Shown here: piece after piece, positions 19,833 to 28,689 of the stretch | Layout: each line of letters starts with the position of its first letter | Numbering within the stretch: position 1 is the first letter of the stretch | Assembly (NCBI GenBank): GCA_017550145.1 | Contig: JAFZQG010000023.1 | Coordinates: 1 to 64,000, forward strand | Length of the DNA: 64,000 bases | DNA from: Erysipelotrichaceae bacterium | Lineage (GTDB): Bacteria > Bacillota_I > Bacilli_A > Erysipelotrichales > Erysipelotrichaceae | Reading direction: 5' to 3' | Translations under genes and position numbers: made by a program | Notes under the pieces: model-generated | What the model was told of the DNA's origin: nothing | Databases searched by the model: none | Seen by the model: only the letters and a program-made list of their open reading frames with translations

Positions 19833-20783
19833 ATGAAATATACAATTAAAAACGAATATCTCAAGGCCGAGATCAGCGAACTCGGTGCAACCTTAACAAA
19901 GCTTATCGACAAGAACAGCGGTGTTGACCTGGTCCTGGGTTTTGATTCTGATGAAGATTACATCAGATACAATGACTGCAACATCGGTGCTACGATCGGC
20001 CGTAACTCCAACAGAATAGGCAATTCCCGTTTTACCCTTAACGGCAAGGAATATGTCCTCAATGCCAACAACAATATGAATAACCTCCATGGCGGCGGTT
20101 TCAACGGTTTCGGGTTTAAGATGTGGAAGACTGATGAAGTCGATGATAATCATATTACTTTGTCTTACTTCTCTAAAGACGGTGAAGAAGGCTTCCCTGG
20201 CAACCTGAACATCAGCGTAACATATTCATTGAATGAGAATAACCTGCTGTTTGAATTTGAAGGCGAATCAGATGAAGATACGATCTTCAATATCACCAAC
20301 CACTCATATTTCACCTTAGGTGATGATACGATCCTGGATGATGAATTGCTGATCACGACCGACAAGTATTCACCGACTGATGAGTATGCCCTGACTTTAG
20401 ATGAAGTAAGAGATGTCAAAGGTACACCATATGATTTTACACAGTTCAGAAAACTGAATGATAACCTTTCTAAGCTTGAAGCCGGTATCGACAATAACTA
20501 TGTCTGGGAAACTATCGGTGATAAGCTGATGACGCAATTCAGAAATGATAAGCTGCAGCTGAATCTGTATTCCGATCTGCCGGATATGCATCTGTATACC
20601 GCATATTATCTTGGCGGTCAGGAAGGCAAATACGGTAAGATCTATAAACCGTTTAATGGCTTGGCTATGGAAAGCCAGTATTATCCGAACGGCATCAATT
20701 ACGGTAATAAGCATCTGTTACCGATCCTGAAAAAAGGCGAAAAGATGTCACATTTCATCCGCTATGAGATAATAAATCTGTAG
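19833..20783 (+). CDS. galM: Aldose 1-epimerase (mutarotase)
   Basis: A 316-residue GalM-family protein. NRIGNSRF and NNLHGG near the N-terminal third, the catalytic His in NITNHSYFTLG (about residue 152) and the catalytic Glu in LAMESQYYPNGIN (about 278) are intact. It interconverts alpha and beta anomers; here it would equilibrate glucose released by cellobiose phosphorylase. It begins 5 bases after the LacI stop, without a clear ribosome site, which points to coupling. Confidence 0.93.
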   Translation: MKYTIKNEYLKAEISELGATLTKLIDKNSGVDLVLGFDSDEDYIRYNDCNIGATIGRNSNRIGNSRFTLNGKEYVLNANNNMNNLHGGGFNGFGFKMWKTDEVDDNHITLSYFSKDGEEGFPGNLNISVTYSLNENNLLFEFEGESDEDTIFNITNHSYFTLGDDTILDDELLITTDKYSPTDEYALTLDEVRDVKGTPYDFTQFRKLNDNLSKLEAGIDNNYVWETIGDKLMTQFRNDKLQLNLYSDLPDMHLYTAYYLGGQEGKYGKIYKPFNGLAMESQYYPNGINYGNKHLLPILKKGEKMSHFIRYEIINL

Positions 20784-20794
20784 GAGGATAACAC

Positions 20795-21322
20795 ATGGAA
20801 TTAAACGAACTGGTGAAGATCAGAAGAAGTGTAAGAGCCTATAGTGAAGAAAGAGTCAAAGAAGAAGATCTGAAGGAAATGATCAGCTGCGCCCAGATGG
20901 CACCATCCTGGAAGAATTCCGAGACCGGCAGATATTATGTAGCTTTATCCGATGAAGCTATAGAAAAGATCTATGAAAGCCTGCCTGATTTCAACAAGCG
21001 TTCATCCAAAAATGCAGCCTATATTGTCACAACTTTCAAGAAAGGTTTATCGGGTTATGTATCCGAAGGCAATCCTTCTCCTGAGGGAGATCTCTGGGGT
21101 TCCTATGATCTTGGTTTACAGAATTCGTACATGCTGCTGAAGGCTTCTGAACTGGGTTATGATACCCTGATCATGGGCTTAAGAGACAGTGACGCCATCA
21201 GAGAATACTTTGCGATTCCGGAAGATGAGATCATCATGGCGGTCATTGCAATAGGCAAGAGAGCAGCTGAACCGAAGTTCAATCCTAGAAAAAATCTGGA
21301 AGATATCCTGAAGATTAAATAG
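20795..21322 (+). CDS. Nitroreductase family protein
   Basis: A 175-residue protein with the FMN-binding N-terminus RRSVRAYSEERV, the MAPSWKNSE segment near residue 35 and the late IAIGKRAAEP, all typical of small nitroreductase-fold flavoenzymes. The substrate is unknown. It follows galM by 11 bases with TAGGAGGA and is the last gene before a terminator, so it belongs to the sugar transcript, but its role there is not evident. Confidence 0.88.
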   Translation: MELNELVKIRRSVRAYSEERVKEEDLKEMISCAQMAPSWKNSETGRYYVALSDEAIEKIYESLPDFNKRSSKNAAYIVTTFKKGLSGYVSEGNPSPEGDLWGSYDLGLQNSYMLLKASELGYDTLIMGLRDSDAIREYFAIPEDEIIMAVIAIGKRAAEPKFNPRKNLEDILKIK

Positions 21323-21350
21323 GAAAAATAATCAGTAAATTAGCTAAAAG

Positions 21351-21373
21351 TGAGAAGAAATTCTCATTTTTTT
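21351..21373 (+). terminator. Terminator closing the cello-oligosaccharide locus
   Basis: TGAGAA and TTCTCA around a GAAA loop, then seven T residues. It separates the nitroreductase gene from the type VII secretion operon. Confidence 0.88.
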
Positions 21374-21453
21374 ATGTTTTTGAGCAGAAAAATACATCTT
21401 AACTTAGGTTTTATTCCTTTTTTTGCAAATAAAGATATGAAGGAGGAAAATCT

Positions 21454-21756
21454 ATGAGATCAATAATGGTTGAACCAGAGCGACTTGAATCGGCCGCTTC
21501 GACGATCGAAGAAGCCAATCGCGAGTATGATCGCACTTATCAGGCGATCTATGTTCAAGTCGATAAAATGTCTGCATCATGGCAGGGAAAAGATAATACG
21601 GCTTTTACCAACCAGATAAAGGCATTTGAGGATGATCTGAGGCAGATTTCGATTATCATGAGGCAATATGCCGATTTTCTGCGTAACTCGGCCAGAGCGT
21701 ACCGGGAGACTCAGAATGAGATATATGCCCGTGCCAATCGCTTAAGGACAACATAA
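21454..21756 (+). CDS. WXG100 family protein (EsxA-like)
   Basis: A 100-residue helical hairpin protein with the WQG motif (in ASWQGKD, about residue 45) at the turn, the family length and no signal peptide. WXG100 proteins are secreted as dimers by type VII systems. AAGGAGG precedes the ATG. First gene of the operon with a second WXG100-like protein, EssC and a YukD-like protein. Confidence 0.92.
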   Translation: MRSIMVEPERLESAASTIEEANREYDRTYQAIYVQVDKMSASWQGKDNTAFTNQIKAFEDDLRQISIIMRQYADFLRNSARAYRETQNEIYARANRLRTT

Positions 21757-21766
21757 GGAGGTTAAT

Positions 21767-22066
21767 ATGGAAGACAATATCCGAATTACACTGCCGGAAG
21801 TCGCCGATACGGCAGCTCAGATCAGAAACTACAACAACACTCTCGATAACATTCTGTCCTATGTATCAAAGATCATGAATGACCTTAACAGTATCTGGTT
21901 ATCTGACGGTGAAGAAATGCTGCTGTCAAGATTCCAGAGATTCGCCAATAAGTTCATTGATGAATCCGAGGTCATCGAATCCTATGCCAAATTTCTGGAC
22001 AGCACGGTTACCGACTACGATTCCCTTGAATCAACGATCGTAGCTAATGCTTCGAATTTTGATTAA
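21767..22066 (+). CDS. Second WXG100-like protein with WLS turn
   Basis: A 99-residue, two-helix protein. The turn reads NSIWLSDGEE (about residues 43-52), so the usual G is replaced by S followed by DG. It could form a heterodimer with the preceding WXG100 protein. AAGGAGG precedes the ATG; the gene overlaps the next by 20 bases. Confidence 0.82.
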   Translation: MEDNIRITLPEVADTAAQIRNYNNTLDNILSYVSKIMNDLNSIWLSDGEEMLLSRFQRFANKFIDESEVIESYAKFLDSTVTDYDSLESTIVANASNFD

Positions 22067-23936
22067 AAAACTCAGCGTTTGTTTTACGGGCCTTATTATC
22101 TTAATTACTTGCACCGCCTGTGAAGCAAACGCTTCTTATCCGATCAGGGATTATCTCAATGATCTCTCGATCGCCTCCGGCATAGGTACAGGCATGGATA
22201 TCGACGAAAACTTCGAAGATCTCTATGCCTGGGGTATAACCGATCGCAGCGACAAAGAGCTGTTTGATAAAAAACTGGATTATGATTATCTGTCTAAAAC
22301 CATCGGCCGATTAATTGAAGCAGATGGCAACTATCTGACGGCTCTTAAGAATAAAGGTTATATCTCATCTGAAGTAAATGGAAAAAATACCGTTGAAAGA
22401 GAAACGGCCGAAAAGGTCATCTCTAAAGCGGTTGAATATATAAACGAAGAAAATATTGATTCATTATATGAAGCGGAATTTACACAGGAAGTAAAAAGCG
22501 AAGATGAAGAACTGGAAGTAAATGATCTGGTATACCGTCAGGGAGAATATCAGATTGTTACAGCTGTAAATGATGACGGCTATGAATACCGTCAGGCGGA
22601 ATATGATGAAGTTTATGAATCACTGGATTTTGAAGGATCATATATAGTCGATTTCACTCAGGCGGAAGTAATTCCCTACGGTGAAGAAGAAATCGATACT
22701 TCCTATATCAATGAAAAGTACACCTTACTCTCAAATAAGAACCATGTCTTCAATACCGATGGTTTCAGAGTATCCTATACCCTGAATACTTCCGGTATCG
22801 ATGTCCATGTTTCCAAGAATGAGAACGGAATGAATATTTATCTGGATGTCAGTATCAATAACGTCAATCCTAAACTTAAGTGGCATTCCAAGGAAGATGA
22901 TCTGAAGAACTGCCTGTTTAATGTCTCGTTCAATTCAACGGAGAAACTCGGTGTATCGACCGGAAAATACGGTAACTATCATCTCAAATTCAAGGATCTG
23001 GATTCTTCATCTTTCAAGTCCTTGCTGGATTCAATGGTGGAACCGGCTAAAGATGAACTTGAAGCTACTATCCCGATCTGTAAGATCAAAACACCGATTC
23101 CCAATGTCCCGACAGCTTTTCTTAATCTTGATCTTTTGATCAAATTATATGCTTCAGGAAAAGCGGAATTCGTTCTCTATAATAAACACAGTCTTGGTTT
23201 TGAAACCAAGAACGGTCAGATCCGTTATATCAATGATAATACTCACGATCTTAACGGTATCATTCAGGCTTCAGCCAAAGCAGCTTTAGGAATCAATTTA
23301 GGCTTGGAAGCAGCGGGAATGAAACTGGCTGATGCCGAACTGGATGGCGGAATCAGAGGTGTTCTCAAAGCGACATTACATCTTTACGACGAAGACGGTA
23401 CCAAGAAAAGCGTTGAGAGTGATGTGTCATACTCGGCCTTAATGGATATCGCTCAGGATAATCCGGATGTAAAAGTCTGCGGTGATATCTCGCTGTACTG
23501 GATGCTGGATCTGATCATCAATACTTCCAGAACCAAAATGTATAAGATGGGTTTCACCAAGACTCTTTCGATTCTTGACGACGATAATCAGGTCTTCGGT
23601 AATCTCCATCATATCGAAAACGGTCATTTTGTGGAGAAATGTACCAGAACAAACCGTTCTCCGAAGAACACCACAGAGTTTACCAAATCCAACCATATAG
23701 TTTTAGATTCCTATGCGGAAGTATTAAAGAAAGGTGAAACATATCAGATTATCGTTAAAGCCTTACCTGACGGTTATAGTACTAAAGATTTAGTTTACAG
23801 TAGTTCCGACACTTCAATCGCAACTGTATCCAACGGTCTGATTACGGCGATAGAACCGGGCAGTGCCAGAATCAAGGTTCAGACCAGCGATGGCAAACAT
23901 GACTCCTTAGTCAATATTCTGGTGAGTACCGGCTGA
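22047..23936 (+). CDS. Lipoprotein-like surface protein with C-terminal Big2 domain, in type VII operon
   Basis: A 629-residue protein. The N-terminus is a short hydrophobic signal (about residues 9-28) with Cys at the end of TCTAC; the box is not canonical, so lipidation is possible but not certain. Residues about 30-200 are acidic and probably helical, about 240-500 contain repeated beta-rich segments, and about 550-625 form a bacterial Ig-like (Big2) fold with SSDTSIATVSNGLITAI. I recognise no EssA, EssB or EsaA feature. The start overlaps the second WXG100 gene by 20 bases and the stop overlaps EssC (TGATG), so it is tightly embedded in the secretion operon and may be a substrate or an accessory membrane component. 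Confidence 0.7.
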   Translation: MLRILIKKLSVCFTGLIILITCTACEANASYPIRDYLNDLSIASGIGTGMDIDENFEDLYAWGITDRSDKELFDKKLDYDYLSKTIGRLIEADGNYLTALKNKGYISSEVNGKNTVERETAEKVISKAVEYINEENIDSLYEAEFTQEVKSEDEELEVNDLVYRQGEYQIVTAVNDDGYEYRQAEYDEVYESLDFEGSYIVDFTQAEVIPYGEEEIDTSYINEKYTLLSNKNHVFNTDGFRVSYTLNTSGIDVHVSKNENGMNIYLDVSINNVNPKLKWHSKEDDLKNCLFNVSFNSTEKLGVSTGKYGNYHLKFKDLDSSSFKSLLDSMVEPAKDELEATIPICKIKTPIPNVPTAFLNLDLLIKLYASGKAEFVLYNKHSLGFETKNGQIRYINDNTHDLNGIIQASAKAALGINLGLEAAGMKLADAELDGGIRGVLKATLHLYDEDGTKKSVESDVSYSALMDIAQDNPDVKVCGDISLYWMLDLIINTSRTKMYKMGFTKTLSILDDDNQVFGNLHHIENGHFVEKCTRTNRSPKNTTEFTKSNHIVLDSYAEVLKKGETYQIIVKALPDGYSTKDLVYSSSDTSIATVSNGLITAIEPGSARIKVQTSDGKHDSLVNILVSTG

Positions 23937-26900
23937 TGTTTGTTCTGGTAAAAGAAAAAAGGTTCTTCACAAGAGGGAATCTGACTCCGGAAAAGGAATT
24001 CAGATATAAAGGTTTCACGATCTATAATCGCAACGGTTCATATTATATATGTCTGAATGACGGTTACAGTTTCTCTGATCAGACTAAACTGAAAAGACTG
24101 ATCTGTGACCGTTATATCATCAATATGCCCGATACCTATGATGTGATCAAAGTCTATGTGTATGAAGATGATAAGGGTATAAATGATTATGCATTCTATG
24201 AAAATCGTAATTTTATTATTGCGGATTCCCCCAAAGCTGATATTATCTGTAAGGATGTCTTCCTGAAGAAGAACTATCTGATTCTCAAGGATGGCATCCT
24301 TTCAAGCAATTATGATCTGGCCGTCAACGGTTTACAGTATGACGGTTTTAAACTCGAACAGGGCGATATCGTCGAATACCTGGGTTTCAGATTTATCTAC
24401 TATGATGATTTTCTTTATATCAATCATTTCAACTGTGAGATCCATCTTAACCCGTATAACATTAAACCTCAGCAAATCAGATATCCGTTAAAAACAGTTA
24501 GATTTCCGACTTATATCGCAAGCGAGAGAAAAGAATTTGTCTTACCGGAACTGGAAGAATATGAAGCAGTGAATCTGAGTACTCATCAGGAAATCGTCAG
24601 AACGATCACACCGAATATTGTCATGTCGCTGTCGATCCTGGCTGTTTCCCTGATCAGTTTCTCTTCGAGTATCTATAACGGCAGAGGAACACTTAATTCC
24701 CTGACATATATCATTTCACCTCTAGCAATGATCATCAGCGGAGTTTTACTGCCTTTAATATTCTATAAGGCGGAAAAGAAACGAAACCGCAAGGAATTCG
24801 ATCTGAATAAAAAGAATTATTTAAATTATCTCGAAGAATATGATAAACAGCTGGATGAACTGATAAACGCTTATTTTTCATATTGTTCGGAGAGCTATTT
24901 TTCAATTCTGAAGATGAAAGAAGAACCGTTTTATCTCAAGAGTAATGATCCGGATTTTCTTACTTTGTCTTTAGGTTTAACATTCTTCCAGAAGGAATTC
25001 ATATATAAGAAATGTGATAAGGATATTGATGCGGTTCTTGATAAGATAAGCAGAAAACTGAGTCATATTGATAACTATCCGCTCTTACTGGATCTCAAAG
25101 AAAACAGAATCGTTACTGTCATCACCAAACCGTCAGACCGTTTCTATTTCTTTGAAAGATTCCTGTTAGAACTGTCATACAAACACAGCTTTGAAGATAT
25201 CATGATCGGTGTCTATGGCAAGGACATCAGAGTGATCGACAGTTTCTATAATCTGCCGCATCTGTTTGAGAATCATCGAAGAATGACCTTTAACGATGCA
25301 AAACAGCTACAGGACCTTGACCAGCAGAAACTGGAAAAACCGCTGGTGTTAATGATGCTGGACCGCAGTGATTTTGTATTCAGCAATCCGCAGATCATCG
25401 TGATCTATTTCTCTTTAAACAGAGATGATCTTTACCGCAACAGCGAATGTGTCGTTGAATACTTAAACAATAAAGCTACACTTCGTAAGGAAAGAGTTCT
25501 GAGTTTTTCTTATGTGAAGGAACTGACGGATTTCAGCAAGTATTTCTCCCGCTTGGGAAAATATAATAACTGTTTTGATCTTCATGAAACCATGACTTTC
25601 TCAAAACTATATAAAGACTTTGATATTAAAGAAAGTTATCAGAGTTCTCATCATTATCTGAAAGCAGACTTTGCCTACAGCGGTGATGACTTACTGAGTT
25701 TTGATCTGCATGAAACCCATCAGGGACCGCATGGTTTGATAGGTGGATCGACTGGTTCGGGCAAATCGGAACTGATCATTTCCTTTTTATTATCATTGTG
25801 TATCCGCTATTCTCCTGAATATCTGAATATCGTTTTGATCGATTACAAAGGCGGAGGAATCGAAGAATCCCTTTCCTATCAGGGGAAGAGTGTACCGCAT
25901 ATCATCGCTTCCATCAGTAATCTGGAAAACGATTCTTTTGAAAGACTGATAATCGCTTTGAATAACGAATGTCTCAGAAGACAGAAATTGTTTAAGAAAC
26001 TGTCATCACTGACCGGTATTTCGATCATGAATCTTGATGATTATCTGAATAATAACTACGAGAAATACGGGTTAAACAGAATTGCACATTTACTGATAAC
26101 GGTCGATGAATTTGCGGAATTAAAGAAAGAAAATCCCGAACAGATTAAAGAGTTGATATCTATTTCCCGTATCGGCAGAAGCCTTGGTGTTCATCTGATT
26201 CTGGCAACCCAGAAACCGGCTGGCAATATCGATGATGAGATCTGGTCCAATTCCCGTTTCAAGATCTCTTTAAAAGTCTTTGAAGAAAAGGATTCCCAGG
26301 ATCTGATCAGAAGCAAGGACGGTGCTTATCTCAAAGATCCGGGCAGTTTCTTGCTCAGAGTTGATGAAAGTATCATTAGAGCTCAGAGTATCTATGCGAA
26401 AAACGATATTTCCGGCAATGATCCGTATGAAGTAAAAGTTCTTGATAATAAACTTGATATGGTTTCACAGAAAAGGATCCAGAATGGTAAGAGTATTTCT
26501 GAAGCTTCCGATTTTGTGAGAAGGATAAATGAAGCAAGTGAAGAACTGAAACTGCATATCGATAGACTCGATTTCCTTCCGCCGACTCCATTAAAGAGAA
26601 GTGATTATAAGGATAATGGATTAATTCTAGGCGAAATCGATGATTATTTAAACGGAATCAGAAGACCTTTAGTCTATGACATTAAAGACAATATCCTTAT
26701 TTCTTCCACAAGACCTAAGGAGATAAACGGTATTCTGAATATTCTTAATCAAAGTAAACTTCAGACTATTGTCATCAGTCAGAATCATTATGAAGCATCA
26801 TACATCAGTGATGTGATCTCATACGACGAAGAAGAGGATATCCGTTTTCTGATCGAATTCCTGTTAAAGAATAATCCGGAAGTAACACTTTTGATCGAAG

Positions 26901-27553
26901 ATCTCAATATCCTTTTATCATACGGAGATGATTATCCGGATCTCTTAAGTAAACTGGTAAAACGCAGTGAAAATATGAATTTCAATATCATCGCTTTAAG
27001 CAGTTCACCGCAGTTAAGCTTCAAACTGATCAACAGTTTCAGAAAGAGGGTAATGATTCAGATCGAAGAACCAAGCGATCTCAATTTCTTCTTTAATATG
27101 CGTTCACGGTATAAAGGAAAGAGTTTCTGTTTTATTGAAGAGCCTTTATGTTTTGTGCCGCTTATCTGTGAAGAATTAATAAGTGAAGAAAGAGTTATTC
27201 AGCCTCTGATCAGAAAGATACCGGAGACAGTAAAAGCTGATGAAAAGGAAGAGGGTATTCTGATCGGTTTCGATATGAATAACAGAAAAGAGGTTTATGT
27301 GAAAGATAATATTATGATCACTTCATTTTCAGAAGAATTACTGGAACCATATAAAGTATATGGTGATAAGGTCACTGCAATACCTTATGAAAATACACTG
27401 GCTTCTAAAGCCAATGATTCTTTCTTATGGATAGGACCGGGTGTCTTTTCTCAGAGATTATTCGTTTCCTCATGTAAAGATGATTTATTGAATAATGAAG
27501 GAATCTATGTCAGTAAAGGAAAGAAGTATCTTCTGAGGTGTCTTGATGCATAA
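23936..27553 (+). CDS. essC: EssC-type FtsK/SpoIIIE ATPase of a type VII secretion system
   Basis: A 1,205-residue motor protein, shorter than the roughly 1,450-1,500 residues of Staphylococcus EssC. The N-terminal 200 residues look like the FHA-type regulatory part; two membrane helices lie at about 226-246 and 255-277. The first FtsK domain has Walker A GGSTGSGKSE (about residue 602) and Walker B LLITVDEFAEL (about 720), with ATQKP just after. The second ATPase module begins about residue 915, but its Walker A position reads ILISSTRPKE and lacks GxxxxGK. A third module is not apparent. The ATPase would push WXG100 substrates across the membrane. Translation is coupled to the preceding gene. 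Confidence 0.9.
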   Translation: MFVLVKEKRFFTRGNLTPEKEFRYKGFTIYNRNGSYYICLNDGYSFSDQTKLKRLICDRYIINMPDTYDVIKVYVYEDDKGINDYAFYENRNFIIADSPKADIICKDVFLKKNYLILKDGILSSNYDLAVNGLQYDGFKLEQGDIVEYLGFRFIYYDDFLYINHFNCEIHLNPYNIKPQQIRYPLKTVRFPTYIASERKEFVLPELEEYEAVNLSTHQEIVRTITPNIVMSLSILAVSLISFSSSIYNGRGTLNSLTYIISPLAMIISGVLLPLIFYKAEKKRNRKEFDLNKKNYLNYLEEYDKQLDELINAYFSYCSESYFSILKMKEEPFYLKSNDPDFLTLSLGLTFFQKEFIYKKCDKDIDAVLDKISRKLSHIDNYPLLLDLKENRIVTVITKPSDRFYFFERFLLELSYKHSFEDIMIGVYGKDIRVIDSFYNLPHLFENHRRMTFNDAKQLQDLDQQKLEKPLVLMMLDRSDFVFSNPQIIVIYFSLNRDDLYRNSECVVEYLNNKATLRKERVLSFSYVKELTDFSKYFSRLGKYNNCFDLHETMTFSKLYKDFDIKESYQSSHHYLKADFAYSGDDLLSFDLHETHQGPHGLIGGSTGSGKSELIISFLLSLCIRYSPEYLNIVLIDYKGGGIEESLSYQGKSVPHIIASISNLENDSFERLIIALNNECLRRQKLFKKLSSLTGISIMNLDDYLNNNYEKYGLNRIAHLLITVDEFAELKKENPEQIKELISISRIGRSLGVHLILATQKPAGNIDDEIWSNSRFKISLKVFEEKDSQDLIRSKDGAYLKDPGSFLLRVDESIIRAQSIYAKNDISGNDPYEVKVLDNKLDMVSQKRIQNGKSISEASDFVRRINEASEELKLHIDRLDFLPPTPLKRSDYKDNGLILGEIDDYLNGIRRPLVYDIKDNILISSTRPKEINGILNILNQSKLQTIVISQNHYEASYISDVISYDEEEDIRFLIEFLLKNNPEVTLLIEDLNILLSYGDDYPDLLSKLVKRSENMNFNIIALSSSPQLSFKLINSFRKRVMIQIEEPSDLNFFFNMRSRYKGKSFCFIEEPLCFVPLICEELISEERVIQPLIRKIPETVKADEKEEGILIGFDMNNRKEVYVKDNIMITSFSEELLEPYKVYGDKVTAIPYENTLASKANDSFLWIGPGVFSQRLFVSSCKDDLLNNEGIYVSKGKKYLLRCLDA

Positions 27554-27779
27554 GGTGATGATCAGATTCAGGATCGTTAAAAACGGTGATATTATTGAGA
27601 CCGCTCTGGATGAGAGATTGAGTTTCAATGACAATTTTGTGATGTTAAGAGAAATAAGCAATGTTGAACTGAACCGTTTTGAGATCTATGATCCGCATAA
27701 AAAAATATTCCTCGATCGGAATATTCCTTTACACAGTTTCGGTTTCAACGGTTTTGTCCTATTACACGTCTTCAACTGA
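27546..27779 (+). CDS. YukD/EsaB-like ubiquitin-fold protein
   Basis: A 77-residue protein starting at the ATG at 27546, overlapping the end of essC by 8 bases. A beta-rich start, central helix-prone part and a C-terminal PLHSFGFNGFVLLHVF segment resemble the ubiquitin-like EsaB/YukD proteins (late GxxNGxxLxL pattern). Position after essC and size support the call, sequence similarity is only moderate. It ends immediately next to the stop of the convergent phosphoesterase gene. Confidence 0.6.
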   Translation: MHKVMIRFRIVKNGDIIETALDERLSFNDNFVMLREISNVELNRFEIYDPHKKIFLDRNIPLHSFGFNGFVLLHVFN

Positions 27780-28619
27780 CTATTCGTGTCTTAATGTATA
27801 GAAGACGATTTCCGCATCGGCATTTAATCTGGCAGCAGCGGAAGTCATGCCTAAACCATTTGTTATATCAAGAGTCTTACCGTTTTTGGTGAGCTTACCG
27901 CGGAAGTATTTCTTGCAGCCGTATTCTCTGGTGAAGTAGGAGATCAAAGGCAGATAGATCTGTCCGCCCCTGGAATGTCCCGCAAAAAGATAGTCCGTAC
28001 TGAAACCCATCGCCGAATCAAAAATATCCGGAGAATGGGAGATTACGAAGGTGAAGTAATTGCTGTTGATACCGGCCAGTGCAGCTTCGCAATCAGGTGA
28101 TCCTCCGGCTAAAGAATCGATACCGGCAAGATTGAAATAGCTGTCCTTATCGATGCAGATAAGTCTGCTGGCATTGTTTAATATTTCAAAACCGGATGCT
28201 TTAAGGATCCTTTCCACGACTTCGAGTTTTCCATGGTCCTGATCACCTAAAACAGCGAATTTACCATAGGTAGTATTTAAAGAAGACAGTTTTTCAATTA
28301 AAGAATTTTCCTGACTTTCACTTAAGGAATACAAGGTTTCGGGATCGATCAGATCGCCACCGAAGATGATTAGATCAGGTTTAAATGAGTTTAAGGAATT
28401 GAAAGCTCTGTCTACAAATTCATCATTGATATATGTTCCATAATACAGATCGGAAAAACAGCCGATAAGTAAACCATCCATATCTTTATCGATCTTGTAG
28501 GAATTTATTCTTTCTTCTCTGATCTTAAACTGTTTCGGGTTAACATTTACTGCATTGTAATAGGAAATGCTTCCGAATATACATAAACAGATCAGAGCGA
28601 TGATGATTCTTTTGACCAT
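27780..28619 (-). CDS. Metallophosphoesterase-like membrane-anchored protein with substituted metal ligands
   Basis: A 279-residue YaeI/YkuE-type protein with an N-terminal membrane helix (about residues 4-20). The fold motifs are recognisable but altered: the usual SDLH reads SDLY (Tyr59), GDLID is intact (Asp89), GNHD reads GDQD (residues 125-128), SHSPD keeps His195, and GHTHGGQ reads GHSRGGQ with Arg217 in place of a metal-binding His. It may be a pseudoenzyme or use one metal. TATAAT lies six bases before the ATG. It is convergent with the type VII operon with no spacer. Confidence 0.8.
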   Translation of the reverse strand: MVKRIIIALICLCIFGSISYYNAVNVNPKQFKIREERINSYKIDKDMDGLLIGCFSDLYYGTYINDEFVDRAFNSLNSFKPDLIIFGGDLIDPETLYSLSESQENSLIEKLSSLNTTYGKFAVLGDQDHGKLEVVERILKASGFEILNNASRLICIDKDSYFNLAGIDSLAGGSPDCEAALAGINSNYFTFVISHSPDIFDSAMGFSTDYLFAGHSRGGQIYLPLISYFTREYGCKKYFRGKLTKNGKTLDITNGLGMTSAAARLNADAEIVFYTLRHE

Positions 28620-28625
28620 ATCCTA

Positions 28626-28631
28626 ATTATA
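28626..28631 (-). promoter_or_regulatory. TATAAT six bases from the phosphoesterase start (leaderless type)
   Basis: A consensus TATAAT is followed by TAGGAT and the ATG. The AGGA inside the spacer is only two bases from the ATG, too close for a normal ribosome site. No good -35 was found. Confidence 0.55.
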
Positions 28632-28689
28632 GCGTAATACCAATCACATAATTTTACACAATTGAAACATAATTCGAATACAGAGTTTT

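Noticed and set aside
22047..23936. Calling this protein EssB or EsaA because of its place in the operon
   Set aside because: It lacks the kinase-like fold features and the membrane topology expected for those proteins and ends in a Big2 domain.
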